Shown here one piece after another: positions 10,434 through 22,806 of a stretch of 64,000 nt of DNA. The notes beneath the pieces are model-generated. The model saw only the letters and a list, made by a program, of their open reading frames with translations, did not search any database and was not told the origin of the DNA. The DNA comes from Bolinopsis microptera (taxonomy: Eukaryota; Ctenophora; Tentaculata; Lobata; Bolinopsidae): NCBI RefSeq assembly GCF_026151205.1, contig NC_087082.1, forward strand, positions 10,610,901-10,674,900. The letters are read 5' to 3'. Numbering within the stretch: position 1 is the first letter of the stretch; the number at the start of each line of letters is the position of its first letter. Position numbers and translations under genes: made by a program.

Positions 10434-11834
10434 ACAATTATCACACTTATTTCAAGATATCTCCGCTTCTGATTGGAGCTAAGCGCTCATCTTGAGCATT
10501 ATTATGGTCAGAATTATCACATTGAGTGGGGTAGAGCATGGTTTTAAAGTCTTCAGACTTCAGGTTGTTGAGTTATTTGGTCAGATCCCATTTTTACGCT
10601 CTCGCGAGTAGCAATTGATGTACTTATTTCAAGATATCTCAGCTTCTGATTGGAGTGTAACGCTCATCTTAGGCATTGAAATGGTCAGAATCATCATATT
10701 GAGTGGGGTGGAGCATGCCGCATGGTTTCAAAGTCTTCAGACTTCAGGTTGTTGAGTTATTAGTTCAGATCCCATTTTTACGCTCTCGCGAGTAGCGATT
10801 GATGCTACTGATATATCAGCTTCTGATTGGAGCTAAGCGTTCATCTTGGGCATTGAAATGGTCAGAATTATCACATTGAGTGGGGTAGGGCGTGGTTTCA
10901 AAGTCTTCAGACTTCAGGTTTTTGAATTATTAGGTTAAAACATATTTTTACACTCTTGCGAGTAGCGATTGACACACTTATTACAAGATATCGCAGCTTC
11001 TGATTGAAGCTAAGTGCTTATCATGGGCATTGAAATGGTCAGTATGGTCATATTAAGTGGGGTAAAGCATGTTCCTAGTGCTAGAGGTTTTAGTGAAATT
11101 TTACTGATATTTTACTGATATTTCTTGGCAAACAACTTTTTCCTGACGATTAATTACAGTTCATCCAATAAATATTTTCAACATTGCAGTAACCATTCTT
11201 GCGAGAGCATAAAAATAGGGTTTAACCTAATAATTTAATAACCTGAAGTCTAAAGATTTTAAAACCATGCTCGATTCTACTTAATTTGATATTTTAATGC
11301 CCATGATGAACGCTTATCTCCACAACTCCACTCAGAAGCTGAGATATCTTGAAATAAGTGCATCAATCGCTATTCGGGGGAGTGTAAAAAGGGATCTGAC
11401 CTAATAACTCAACAACCTGAAGTTTGAAGACTTTGAAACCATGCTCTACCCAAATCAATATGATGATTCTGACCATTTTAATGCCCAAGATGAGCGCTTA
11501 GCTCCAATCAGAAGCGGAGATATCTTGAAATAAGTGCATCAATCGCTACTCGCGAGAGCGTAAAAATGGGATCTGACCAAATAACTCAACAACCTGAAGT
11601 CTGAAGACTTTGAAACCATGCTCTACCCAACTCAATATGATGATTCTGACCATTTCAATGCCCAAGATGAACGCTTAGCTCTAATCAGAAGCTGATAAAT
11701 CTTGAAATAAATGCATCAATCGTACTCACGAGAGCGTAAAAATGGGATTTGACCTAATAACTCAACAAGTACAACCTATAGCTCCAATCAGAAGCGGAGA
11801 TATCTTGTAATCTTGAAATAAGTGTGATAATTGT
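10434..11834. mobile_element. Foldback element of tandem units in inverted arms
   Basis: Starts ACAATTATCACACTTATTTC and ends in its reverse complement. The left arm is about four tandem units of roughly 180 bp, each with CTTATTTCAAGATATC, CTTCTGATTGGAGCTAAGCG and ACGCTCTCGCGAGTAGC blocks. The right arm (about 11190-11834) holds three to four units in reverse orientation. Long arms made of tandem repeats are typical of Foldback/Galileo-type DNA elements. No transposase ORF is present. A clear target duplication was not found, so the ends may be a few bases off. Confidence 0.7.
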
Positions 11835-13375
11835 AATGATTCCTTTACAAAACTTAGCAAGTGCTATTAACAATATCCTAATGGATCATGGAAATTGAAA
11901 TGTTCAATTTTCTTTTCATAAATAATAATTTTTCATCGAATAAAACTTTTTTGTCTCTAAAATAGGCTCAGAAAACTAGATTAATTTACATCATTTTACC
12001 TCATTTCACCTCATCCCAATTTTGTCTTTTTTGGCTGCCCGAATGAGGTAAAATGAGGTTGACCCCCCCCCCCATCATGCACCTGTACACCGTTGTAACA
12101 TTCCATGCTTATGAATCATGTGTAGTATATTTACTATATAGTACATTTACTGTGTATATTTATGTTTAGTACTTGTAGTAGGTTTAGGATTGCACGGTAT
12201 TTACTATAAAATAAAAGTTTGTCGTCATATGAACTAATTTGTTATGAATTTTTGTTATGACTTTTATATAAGGCCCACTGTCACTCAGGCGTGAGGTTCT
12301 GGGGCACATCACTTGAGCGACTAATGGATCAGAAGTTTTACTCCACGTTTTAGAGTCCGAGTAATTATCAAATATTTAGTCAGAACTTTCAATGAAAGGA
12401 AAAAATCATGAAACTAAATAATAATACACGATTAAACCAGATTGCTATTGTGTATTCAATACGGTTATTATCACCTTAGTATCCTTGTTTCCTACATGTG
12501 TAATAACTCACCCAAGAGGGATATAGCAATCAGAACTGTTGGAGTATTCCAATACCGCCAGAATGTGTCGCCATACACTTTACTACCATTTATAACCTAA
12601 GAAACATGTAATTTAGAAAGGACTAGGATTAATAACTCATTAGATTCGAAATAATGGCGCATAATAAAATCGAGTATCTTATTGGGTTATTAAAATAAGA
12701 TATCTTTTGCTAGAATTTTAAAGTTTAAGCCATAGAGCAATCTTCTCAGTTTTAAAATTTAAAAATAACATTTTACCCTAACTATGATGTGGTGGCATTT
12801 CATACTTAACTAAAATTCAACTTTGAAAGTCAATAGATTATTAGTCACAACAAAATTATAGTTTAAGACATCCATTTTGCATTGTGTTTCCAATATTAGA
12901 ATTTATGATATGTATTGATTGAATAATTGGTAATAAATTTAACTTTTGTTTTATTAACTTTTGTTTTATTAAACTAACTTGCGTTAAACTTCACTAAAAT
13001 TTTATAATCCAAGGGTATTTAGGGTATCAACATGAATAATAACAGGATTACTGTTTCATCTGGTTTAAAATGTTAGATCAGCACAAATTTCTAATTAATT
13101 AACGTTTTTATATCTCTCAAGCTATATTTATCACAAACAGAAGTGAGTAACTGTTTTATGCTGTTAAATCTGATATAGACACTAGTACACTAAACTTCCT
13201 CTGAACTTCGATTTTTAAGGTGTGATAGACCTCATGATAAGGGAAGAGGGGGATGTGGTATATTGATTAACCAAAGTGTCAATTACAACTTACTCAACTT
13301 AGATATAACATACTCTGATGTATAGAATACTTTGTTAACCAAAAACTTACCCATTATGTTGAAACAAATAAACTA
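11835..13375. other. Non-coding AT-rich stretch
   Basis: No gene seen. A small imperfect inverted pair (CATTTTACCTCATTTC and GAATGAGGTAAAATGAGG) lies at about 11992-12057, followed by a run of about 13 C. Confidence 0.45.
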
Positions 13376-13715
13376 CTAACCAACCATCAGTATGGATTTA
13401 GGAAAGACCATTCAACCACTTTCCTTATGCTTAATCTATTTGACAAAATATTTATGTCTAAGGAATCGTCGAAGAAACCTGCAATTGCATTCTTGGACAT
13501 AAAAAGGCTTTTGACACACTAAGCCATAATATTCTATTGAGAAAAACTTAAGTATTATGGCGTGGATGGCTTTGTCATTAAGTGGTTTTAAAGCTACCTT
13601 GGAGGCAGAAAACAGTGCACCAAAATACGTGGTAATGTAAGTAAACTGCTTCCTGTAAACACAGGTGTGCCACAGGGCAGTATATTAAGTCTATTCATAA
13701 ACGATCTAATTTATT
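13376..13715 (+). pseudogene. Degenerate CR1/Jockey-type reverse transcriptase fragment
   Basis: Short blocks in changing frames spell RT motifs: HQYGFRKDHSTT, a KAFDTLSHNILLRKL block (motif A region, with the first part interrupted), YGVDGFVIKWF, YLGGRKQC and NTGVPQGSIL (motif B). Stops and frame changes are frequent, and the YADD box is missing after a deletion near 13690. This is an old relic, unlike the intact LINEs at 57.8-62.9 kb. Confidence 0.75.
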
Positions 13716-16700
13716 ACCTACTATATGTTTTGATTCTATGTCCTTAGAAGGGTATTCTTCTAACAGTTTTTGACTGACTTGAATGTACTGCACAGCATCT
13801 TGAAGCTTCTTTAAATTATTTTTATCCTTCTTGAATTTCTATGTAAATTTCCCAAATTTAATTCTAATTCTAATTCTAATTGTAAACAATTCTCAGAAGT
13901 TCATATTGTGGTTAATTTTTTCCCACTGTTTTCACTGCCTTGTTCAACAGCCTAGCAAGTCATATATCCCTTTTAACCAATTTTATGACAACATTTCTCG
14001 ATAACTTTTATCAAAACCCTTGAAGTGTCCTTTTGTTGACAATAAAATGTTCAAGACTAAAACCATGGAAACATGTGCGAACTTTAAATAAGGTTTAAAT
14101 GCAAATTTGTATGTAACTGTAAGTTGTAACAGAGCTTTTCATAGATCGAAGTAACGAAATATAATTATAAGTTATAACTGATTAGTAAATACCTCATATT
14201 TGTAAAATAATCTGAAGAGTAAGGGCTATCTGCTGATGTATGTTGAGGTTGCCTTTCACCGTGTTGAGTGCCGATCTTTTTTTCATTCTTATTGAAGATC
14301 TATTGATTTTGCAGTGAATTAAAATAACTTAAGTTTTCATGCCACGTTAATCTTAATTAAATGTGTTTAACAAGGACATGAATGTATTTAAATCCCAAAA
14401 CTGAGTTGATCCTGTAAATCAACACCCAACGGTTCTCAACTTATCATAACCAGCTGCACACATACATTTTTGAATTCTGTAATTTCGATATTCAGAAGTA
14501 AATTTATGACCCGTCGAAAAATTTTGATTTCATCATAAAATACACATAAAATTTCTTGACACCCTGCTGTACATGGTCTGAAGATAAAGGAAATAAAATT
14601 AAAGAATGTGTAACAATCCTTCGACAGATTATAACTTTGTTTTACTGATGAAATATAAATTAAAATCCGTTTTAACTGGATTTAAATCACTGAAGCTGCA
14701 AAGACTTTACATCCCAAACTAACGAAAGATGACTACATTCATTTCAGCGGACTCTAAAAAAATTAAATCACGATTTGCAATTTCAGCTACAGCTGATTTA
14801 GAGAGTGAAGTTTGTGGCAATAGTTTAAATTCGGACCATCTAAAGTCATTCCAAAGGCCCTGTAGCAATACTTGACAATTTTCATGAAACCGAAATCAAA
14901 CTATCGTTTTGACTCGCCAAGTCAATTGAAATAATTATTGAAAAAGAAACAACTTAGTTAAAATGAATTTAATCAAATTTGTGTTTGACAAAACAGGTTT
15001 TGAATTCGTTGGTACTACACAGCTACCAACACAATTTTGTAACTTCGAAGCCAAAGTTATGCGGAGGGTAGTCTTCAACGATTGCAGATTGTAAAATCTA
15101 GCAAAACAGGCGCCCCTCTGAAAATAAAAAACCCATCTTGGACTAAAATTCAACGAATGATACATGCAGTTAATATCAAATCATTATTTCACAAAAGTTA
15201 TGTTCAATACTAATTATAAGAAAAATGAACTGGGTAGAATTTATGGCATTTAAAAGGTTGTTATAATGACGAAATGCCGTACAAATCGGCGCGTGGCTCT
15301 GTGTTTTCAGTTTACTGATTTATACATTATAACTTAAATATGATCGCAGAAAGAATATTTGCTACCTCCCTTTTGATGCAAAACAATTGAACCATATTGC
15401 ATATATTTATATAATTATAATGTAATGTAAGAATGATACTTGTATCAAATATATATCATATTACTACCATATTTATCAACACACAACACTGAATTGAACA
15501 CCGCGCGTATTTGACGGTAACAAATAACATTAACATAAACTATTATTACTAATTAATTCTAATTATAAATTGGCTGATCATCATACAAAATAATCTAACA
15601 ACACAATATAATATTAAGTTGTAAGTGTTGACACATAATTGATCGCTATTCTATTTATATTTCGCGCGGCGCAAGCGACCGTCCGTTAACACACTCACTG
15701 CTTATAATGTATGCGTCTATTGCATCATTAATGGAAGGCGCGCCAGTGAAATTTTTGCGCGCGAATTTACGATTTAAACGAAAAGAAACTGCAGGGTTAA
15801 ACATATCATATATAACCATAAAAGCCGCGCGTTGGCTGATTGCCTCAACTTGGATTGGTAGTAATTTCAGTTTACAGAAGCTGAAGGACGGCAGCTCAAA
15901 AGCCCCAGTGAACCATCGGAAAGATCAAGGACTCGAGTGCCAATAGTGGCTTTTTCGAACCCATTTTCGCCGATTTGCTGTGGCCCAGATGAGCCGCGCC
16001 CTGCTGCTTAACGGCACATGATGGTTTTTGTTTAAATACTTATTTAAATTTAAGCGATAATTCATTTGGTGGTTTACAGTTTTTGAATCATGTTCATCAT
16101 TTATTTTTCGTTCAATTATCACGTGTTTACAATTCAGTCATACCATGCATAGTCAACATTGTTGAGGCAACCAGCTTCCGCAGTTCAATAATTGGAGACC
16201 GAAAAATATAAATTGATCGACATTTACAATTCATCGTTATCAAATATAGTCAATAATATTTTTGATTCCATTTAGTACATAATAAGTTGGTTTTATTCTC
16301 TTGCAACACTACTGCACAACAAAAACTGCGCCTGTCCACCAGCAACAGCGCAGTCATAGGTGTGCAGCCAAAGCTAGGCCACACACCCATGGCCGCGCCG
16401 GTTAAACAACTCTATATTCAATCGTTATATTAGGAAATTTTAGTTAATTCTTTGATCACTCTTCAGTGCCGGTGGGCAGGCGCCCCGCATAGTTGGCTTT
16501 CCAAATTTACAGTCTCAAGAAAGCCGAAACGGTAATCGAGTCCCGGAGCAGAACACACATTTAGAAAATTGAAAAATTAAAATTAAAATTAAAATAACAA
16601 ATTAGAAATTAAAAATTAAAAATTAAAAATTACATGACTAGAGAGTCCAGACAGGCGACAAACACACAAACCGGACGAAGAGAGGACCCACTGCTGAATT

Positions 16701-16989
16701 CGACATATAATGAATTGTTGAAAATATAATGATTCCTACACTAATATGATCTTGAGGCATGCCCTGCATGTTCTGTGCGAGTACATTGTAAATAATATCT
16801 GATAAGATGGGCCAAAAATAGCGGCACAGCGCGCAAAATGCGCGGCGTGACCGCCGAAATTTTATACTTTAGACATTAACATTTCAATCGGCTTTAGCGC
16901 TCAGCATATCTTCATTGAGTAGACATTAGAATTTCAGTTCGTTGGAATCGAAGTTCAGTTCACACCAATCTATTTCGTCGTACCTGGAC
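13716..16989. other. Non-coding stretch
   Basis: No supportable gene. A four-unit AATTCT run lies at 13859-13880 and an A-rich AAAATT/AAATTAAA simple repeat at about 16570-16635. ORFs of up to about 80 codons in the region show no motif. Confidence 0.4.
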
Positions 16990-17806
16990 TGCATGCCGAG
17001 TAACTCCTTTTTTATTGTGGATTTCACAAGGTTCGTTGATGTAGAGAACATACTTTTGCAACATTTGTTGGATGATACAAGATTAAGACCAGGTCGTTTG
17101 GAACCGACCAAACCAGTACCAGTAGAAAATTCTTTGCATTACCAGTCAAAGAAGGGGGTCTTGGTATATACGATCTCAGTTTGATGTCTGATCTAGAGTA
17201 CGAGTATTCCTGCAAAGTAACATTAGATCTTACAGAAGCAATATACAACCAGCACCAAGATTTTTTTGATGATCAGGAAAAACTAGAAGAGATCAAGACT
17301 GAAATCCGAAAATCAAGGGAAGAGTTTTTCAAGGAGAGAAAGAAGAGGTTACAAATGACCTGAATGAATCCCAGAAATTGCAATTAGATCTTACATCAGA
17401 GAAAGTGGCAAGTTCCTGGCTTTCGTCACTCCCGCTCAAATCATTCGGATTCTGTCTCAACAAGCAAGAATTCAATGATGCCCTAGCCCTAAGGTACAAC
17501 TTTGGGATAAAAGATGCTGCAAGAAAATGTGTATGTGGAGGTGACAACTCAATTAACCACTCATTAATATGCAAAAGGGGTGAATATGTATCTCTTCGCC
17601 ACAACTCATTGAGGGATTTGATAGCAGAGCTTTTAGAAACTGCTGGCTGTAAAGATGTTACCACTGAACCTCTCCTCATTCCTGTCAACGGGAGAGAACT
17701 TCCTGCAGGGGCCAACAAAGCAGATGGAGCTAGATTAGATGTTAGTGCTAGGAGTGTATGGAACCCATTGGAAAGGGCATTTTTAGATGTAAGAGTATTT
17801 AATAAT
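16990..17806 (+). pseudogene. LINE C-terminal region (same family as 3942), 5' part of a split copy
   Basis: Readable blocks in order are FFALPVKEGGLGIYDL (about 17131-17178), an acidic/basic helix region, then after a one-base frameshift near 17335-17345 the segment WLSSLPLKSFGF, the finger CVCGGDNSINHSLIC, RHNSLRDL, RLDV and FLDVRVF. Both the GGLGI block and the finger/REL blocks belong to the same LINE family as 3942-4394. The frame is broken at 17806 by insertion of other elements and resumes at 22807 with HAQAPSN, fitting VRVF|HAQAPSN exactly. Confidence 0.75.
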
Positions 17807-18399
17807 AATAATAATAAATTAATGTTATTTTGATACAGCACCAAAAGGTTAAATAATTTAAATTTAACCCTTATGCTCAGCTGTAAATGATACCTAAATG
17901 ACAGTAAAGATCGTGCATCTCGCCTTGGACTGGAATTAAAAACGGAAGTTTATAGCTACAAGTTAAATCCTGACTAAATAAGGCAGAAACACCTTTAACA
18001 AGAAGATATCCAAGAAAGGTTAGCAGGTTTTCTAACAAAACATATGAAAAATAGATGATGACCACAAGAAATCTATGTATGAGACTCCAAATATATATAA
18101 CTCCAAATATACAAACAATCATAATATAGCAATGGCCAATTGGCTGACTATAAGGTCATGGCCTGAACAAACAATTTTATTTTTTAAATAGTCAAGTGAT
18201 GCTAAAGCAGAGCACAAATGTGTAATAAGTTAATAGATAAAAATACTGATTCAATGATTAAAAATTTAGCTGTGAGTGTCAATAAATTACTGTGTCATAA
18301 AAAAAGGAACGATGTACTCGTTATCTGAGATACCAATATTTCAATATCAAAAGGATAGTGTCTAGAAACATTCATAGTCCATGGTGGCAGGTATCAAGT
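17807..18399. other. Non-coding part of the inserted block, starting with an AAT microsatellite
   Basis: Begins with five AAT units at the exact point where the host LINE frame is broken. An ATT-type tail is what a minus-strand LINE 3' end would leave, so this may be the 3' tail of the CR1-like LINE. Otherwise I see nothing. Confidence 0.45.
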
Positions 18400-18765
18400 T
18401 AAACGAAGTTACACTGACTGGCAATGTATACGATTGCCGTCTCCCTCTCTCACCCCTGACCGCTATCAGGGTGCTCCTGAGGATTGAGAATCTTATCCTG
18501 GTGCGCATGTAACACATAATAGCCGCATAATCTTCTCCTCTCTTCTGGGATAGTTTTTCAGCGAGTCTCTTGTGGTATCTTGTGGCTTGTGGACCCCATC
18601 CGCCATTTGTTGAGTATATAAGTGGGGTAAAGGTGCCTTTTTCCACCTGGATGATTCTGTTGTTGTACTTTTTCATTTTCCTCATTTCATGAGCTTTATA
18701 GATCTGTTCCATATCTTTTTTGTCATATGTGGGTGAGTTGGGGTGGGTACAAACAATCTGAATAC
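18400..18765 (-). pseudogene. LINE C-terminal fragment (same family as 3942), inverted
   Basis: On the minus strand the blocks THPNSPTYDKKDMEQIYKAHE, VEKGTFTPLIYSTNGGWG, RYHKRLAEKLSQKRGEDY and IRFSILRSTLIAVRGERG match the end of the family seen at 3942 and 22807. It is 5' truncated and sits between the AAT run and the CR1-like LINE, so it is a third independent copy in this window. Confidence 0.7.
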
Positions 18766-19177
18766 TTCAATATACAATACAAAATAATTAAAAAAGCTTA
18801 CTGCAGAACAGTAACTGATGTTACAGAAAATCCAATACAGTCATGTCAAATTATCTGGGCAACATACAAGTCTAGAGACGGTGAAATAAACAGAGTGGAA
18901 GAAGATGCTAAAATACTTGAGACAAAATACAAAGAATAAGGCAGCTTTCTCCTGGGTGCCAACCCAAAAAATTTTGGTGTCCCGGGATAGAGCCTCCTTT
19001 TCTGACCTACACTAAAATTTTGTTGGCAGACACAGTGAAACACGGAAAAGAATAATATCTCGAATGTTGCCCGAAAATCCTGAAAAATTAGTAGCCTAAA
19101 ATAATTTAATTTAAAGCGTAAAATTGACCTGCTATAGGATGAAGATTTTAAAAATCTTCTGATAATGTATTATTTAC

Positions 19178-19706
19178 TCAGTACATATCAAAGGACTTTC
19201 TAAACAGATGAGCTTTTAGTTTTCCCTTAAAGTCATTGATGTTTACACATTTCCTGATTTCTTGAGGAAGGTTGTTCCATAATCTTGGAGCAGATGAAGA
19301 GAAGGCTCTTGGTGGACTGTTTATAGGGCAATGAAGAGACACATCTCTGCCACCACTGGGATTGTACTTGACAAGGTTTGACAGGTATGAAGGTGCTAGT
19401 CCATGGAGCAGTTTGAAAGTTAGCAGGAGTATTTTAAATTCAATACGTTCTTGTACCTTGAGCCAATGAAGTTCTTTTATGTAGGGCTCAACTTCTTCTC
19501 TCCTCTTTAGACCTTTAACTAAGCGACATGCTCTGTTTTGCAGAGATTGTAGCTGTTTCAAAACAGAATGATTAGTACCATAGTAAAGTGCATTGCAGTA
19601 GTCAAGCGAACTAATAACAAGAGATTGTACGATGATTTGCATTTGATCTTCAGAGAGGAATGGTTTCATCTTTGCAATATTCCGCATCTTGTGGCAGTTT
19701 GCAGCT
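19178..19706 (-). pseudogene. C-terminal end of the same CR1-type LINE ORF2
   Basis: Continues the LINE across the DNA insertion: LVISSLDYCNALYYG, LQSLQNRACRLVKG, LHWLKVQERIEFKILLLTFK and APRLWNNLPQEIRKC, the standard tail of CR1/Jockey ORF2 proteins. It ends with FRKSFDMY and a stop at 19178. Confidence 0.85.
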
Positions 19707-19710
19707 TTAA

Positions 19711-21213
19711 GGCCAGAGGGGGGGGTAAGGGGTCAAAAAATTCTACCAAAATATTATTTTCTAAATCGATTTAATTTTTGATGACAAAAACATTGCTGCT
19801 ATTCACATATTTGTAGCTGATTAACTTTATTTTATAATTGAGGTTAACCGATTTTCACAAAATTGACTATACAACATTGAAGTTAATAAAATTGAGGTTC
19901 ATATTCGATTACACGCCATAATTTTTTGTTATTTCGGTCAGCAAATGTAAACTCTAAATTTTAGGTTCATAATTATCAGAAAAAGTAATATCCAAACGTG
20001 ATTAAATGAGGTTAACCTCTTCTTTTAGATATATCGAGAATAGATCAAATGATAGAGTTATTATTTTCATCGTAAGTTTACGGTATACAAATTTTTAAAT
20101 AGATGACGTGTTGATTGACTTTCTTTTATCTTGAGAAAATGAAAAAAATGAGGTTAACCATCACATTTTGGTACCGTAGGGAATATACATACGATTCTTA
20201 CTTATGTAATGTACCACAATATCGAAGTGAGGTATCTATTGGTATCACAATGCCTACAACTATAATCACGTGACAAAGGTGATTTGAACTGACCATATTT
20301 TAGTAGAAGATTTTACCCGTAAATGGCTAAAAAATGAGGTTAACCTCTCATTTTTGAATATCTGACCAGTCAATTACATGTTAACCTCAAAAACTTAATC
20401 GTTATACTGTACAAATGTTTTACTACATATATAGTAACATATTGATAAACCAATCCCAGTGTTATATGGTCTAAAGCGAGGTTAACAACCAAATTCTAAG
20501 CAGTTAGTGTTTACAGGAAGTCTTGGTTAACCTCATTTTTTACAATACAAGGACATTAACTACTGAAAGTGGCTAAAATCATTTAGGAGACGGCCAGGTC
20601 TGATCAAGCAAACGTTATTAAGTGTATAAAAAGTCCTAACTAACGAACTGTGATACATTCCAGTGAATATTCAAAATTTTGAAAACACTAAATTGCATCT
20701 ATCTCAAAACACATTTTTTGACCTTTCGATTCCTTAGTTCAGAAAACCGGCCACTCCCTGATATTGAGATTTGGTACAGTGGTTCCTTGGACAACTATCT
20801 AGATATCTGGTGCAGCGATTTTTTTTATTTGACTCGTTTCTCGAATTATGAGGTTAACCAATTAAATTTTCCGAATTTTTGACATGGTTAACCTCATAAT
20901 TTGAGAACAGAGTCAAATAAAAAAAATCGCTGCACCAGATGTGAGGATAATTGTCCAAGGAACCACTGTACCAAATCTCAAGATCAGGGATTGGCCGGTT
21001 TTCTCAACTAAGGAATCGAAAGGTCAAAAAAGTTACAGCCGTTTAAAGTTCCAGTTTAACATGTAATTACAGGTAAACCTCAAAATTGAGCGCGCGATAT
21101 CTCAGAAGCGCAAGGTCAGATTTTGATCCGGTTTTTTTCTTTTTGTTCGTCTCCAGTAGCTATTATCAAATATGCAAAAACTACAAAAGTGCCATTTACC
21201 CCCCCCTCTGGCC
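19711..21213. mobile_element. TTAA-flanked non-autonomous DNA element (piggyBac-like)
   Basis: 18-bp perfect terminal inverted repeats GGCCAGAGGGGGGGGTAA, flanked by TTAA on both sides (19707-19710 and 21214-21217); removing it restores the LINE frame. TTAA duplication is the hallmark of piggyBac-type transposases, but no transposase is encoded. Its interior carries at least nine copies of a GAGGTTAACC/GGTTAACCTC motif (for example 19840, 20008, 20150, 20336, 20478, 20525, 20850, 20886), a palindrome that itself contains TTAA. Confidence 0.85.
20707..21037. repeat. Long near-perfect hairpin inside the TTAA element
   Basis: Arms of about 150 bp (roughly 20707-20859 and 20886-21037) are reverse complements with few mismatches. 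They are capped by two GAGGTTAACC motifs facing each other around a 26-base AT-rich loop. The right arm differs by small substitutions only. Confidence 0.75.
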
Positions 21214-21217
21214 TTAA

Positions 21218-22806
21218 GCTTCTTTATCTGAGGATTTAGAGTCAGAGAGGAATCCAATGTAAAGCCAAGGTTTTTGGTAACGTTAACAAGTCTTATACAG
21301 ACAGAAGATTTTAGGAAGACACCACCAATTTCTAATTCTGACAATAAACGTTTTGAACCAAAAACTATTATTTCAGTTTTAGTTGGATTCAGAAGAAGGA
21401 AGTGATTCGTCATCCAGGTCTCGATTTCTCTAAAACAGGAGGGCAGGTCTTCGCTGAGGACTTGATATTCTGTAGCGGATGAAAATGACTTGTAGATCTG
21501 GTGATCATCAGCATAGCCATGGATCAGAAATTGCTTTGATTTTACAGAAGAGTAAATTGAGCGGATGTAGATATTGAACAACACAGGGCCAAGGACAGAG
21601 CCCTGTGGGACACCAAACTTTATTACAATTTCTTCAGATTCTAGGTCACCTATCTTGACTTTTTGACAACGACCACGGATGAAGCTGGTGAACCATTTCA
21701 AGGCTGTTCCCGCAATCCCAATCTCACACTTCAATATATTGATCAGTTTGATATGGTCAACTGTGTCGAATGCAGCACTCAGGTCTAAAAGCATTACAAC
21801 TGTTGCTGTGTTTTCATTAGTGGCTATGAGGAGGTCATTGACTATGGTAATGAGGAGTGTTTCTGTGCTGTGATGCTTTTTGTAACCAGACTGGTGGTCG
21901 ATGTTGAGATTATTCTTGGCTAGATGTTCATTGAGGCATTTTAATACAAAGCGCTCAATGAGTTTACCGATGAATGTAAGATTAGAGATGGGTCTATAAT
22001 TCTTTAAGTTCTCAGTGTCTAGGGAATCTCCTTTGATTAGGGGAGTGAGATGTGCTAGTTTGATTCCCTCCATACTTCCAGTTGAAAGAGAAACGTTGAT
22101 AATATCACAAAGGGTAGGGAGGATTAGCTCAAGGTGCTCTGACAAGAGTTCTTTAGGTAGTGGATCAATCGATGAGGTTTTGATGCCAGATTCTTTGATC
22201 AATTCTCTTACTTCAAAAATAGTAGCTTTTCTAAATTCAGATAATGCCTGGCCATTGAAGTTTGGAGAACTATTAGTCACAGTAGTGTTGGGAAATGATG
22301 TTCGGATTTTCTCAATTTTTTCAGTAAAATACTGGTTAAAGGCATTTACAGTTTCCTGAAGATTTTCTGAAGATGGTAAAGTGAGGTTCTTTTCTTTATC
22401 CAGGAAAGTGTCTACAAATTTGTAAAGGCTCTTTTGTGAGTGTTTGTATTTTTGGAAAGTATTAGAGAAAAACAGTTTTTTCTTTTTGAGAGTCAGCTCT
22501 GAACAGTGCTCTCGCAAATGAACAAAGATATCATGATCAATGTCAAGACTTGACTTTTTCCAGGCTTTCTCAGCCTTTCTTCTGTCGGCTCTTGCAACTT
22601 TGTATTCGCCATCAAACCAGGGAGCAGTGGGAATGTCTTTGATGGTTTTGGAATATTCTGGAGCATGTACATTTAGTATATGTTGACACCCATTGTTAAA
22701 TTGAGTCACAACATCAGAGAAGCTCTTTTCTTCAAAAACCAACTCAGATAGAGCAACAGATAAATCACCTTTAAATTGTTCCTGATCTATGTCTCTGATC
22801 TTTCAT
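21218..22806 (-). pseudogene. Reverse transcriptase domain of CR1-type LINE (first part)
   Basis: RT motifs in order: KNYRPISNLTFIGKLIERF, HQSGYKKHHSTET, LLDLSAAFDTVDH (motif A), GVPQGSVLGPVLFNIY (motif B), HGYADDHQIY (motif C, both Asp present), then LLLNPTKTEIIVFG and the NLGFTLDSSL thumb start. The coding sequence is intact up to the TTAA insertion; the frame beyond 21218 is transposon-derived and ends shortly after. The interrupted continuation is at 19178-19706. Confidence 0.85.

Larger units (their letters stand above)
19178..22806 (-). mobile_element. CR1/Jockey-type LINE, 5' truncated, split by a TTAA DNA element
   Basis: The RT frame enters at 22806 (KIRDIDQEQFKGDLSVALSE) without a start codon, typical of 5' truncation. 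It runs to 21218, is interrupted by the element at 19711-21213, and resumes at 19706 (AANCHKMRNIAKMKPF) to a stop at 19178. The insertion itself splits the older LINE tail at 17806/22807. The 3' end lies somewhere between 19177 and the AAT run at 17807. Confidence 0.85.

Noticed and set aside
15707-15946. 79-codon ORF in the 13.7-17 kb spacer
   Set aside because: No recognisable domain, conserved block or splice context.
20679-20882. 67-codon ORF
   Set aside because: It lies in the hairpin arm of the TTAA element and is not conserved in the opposite arm as a protein.
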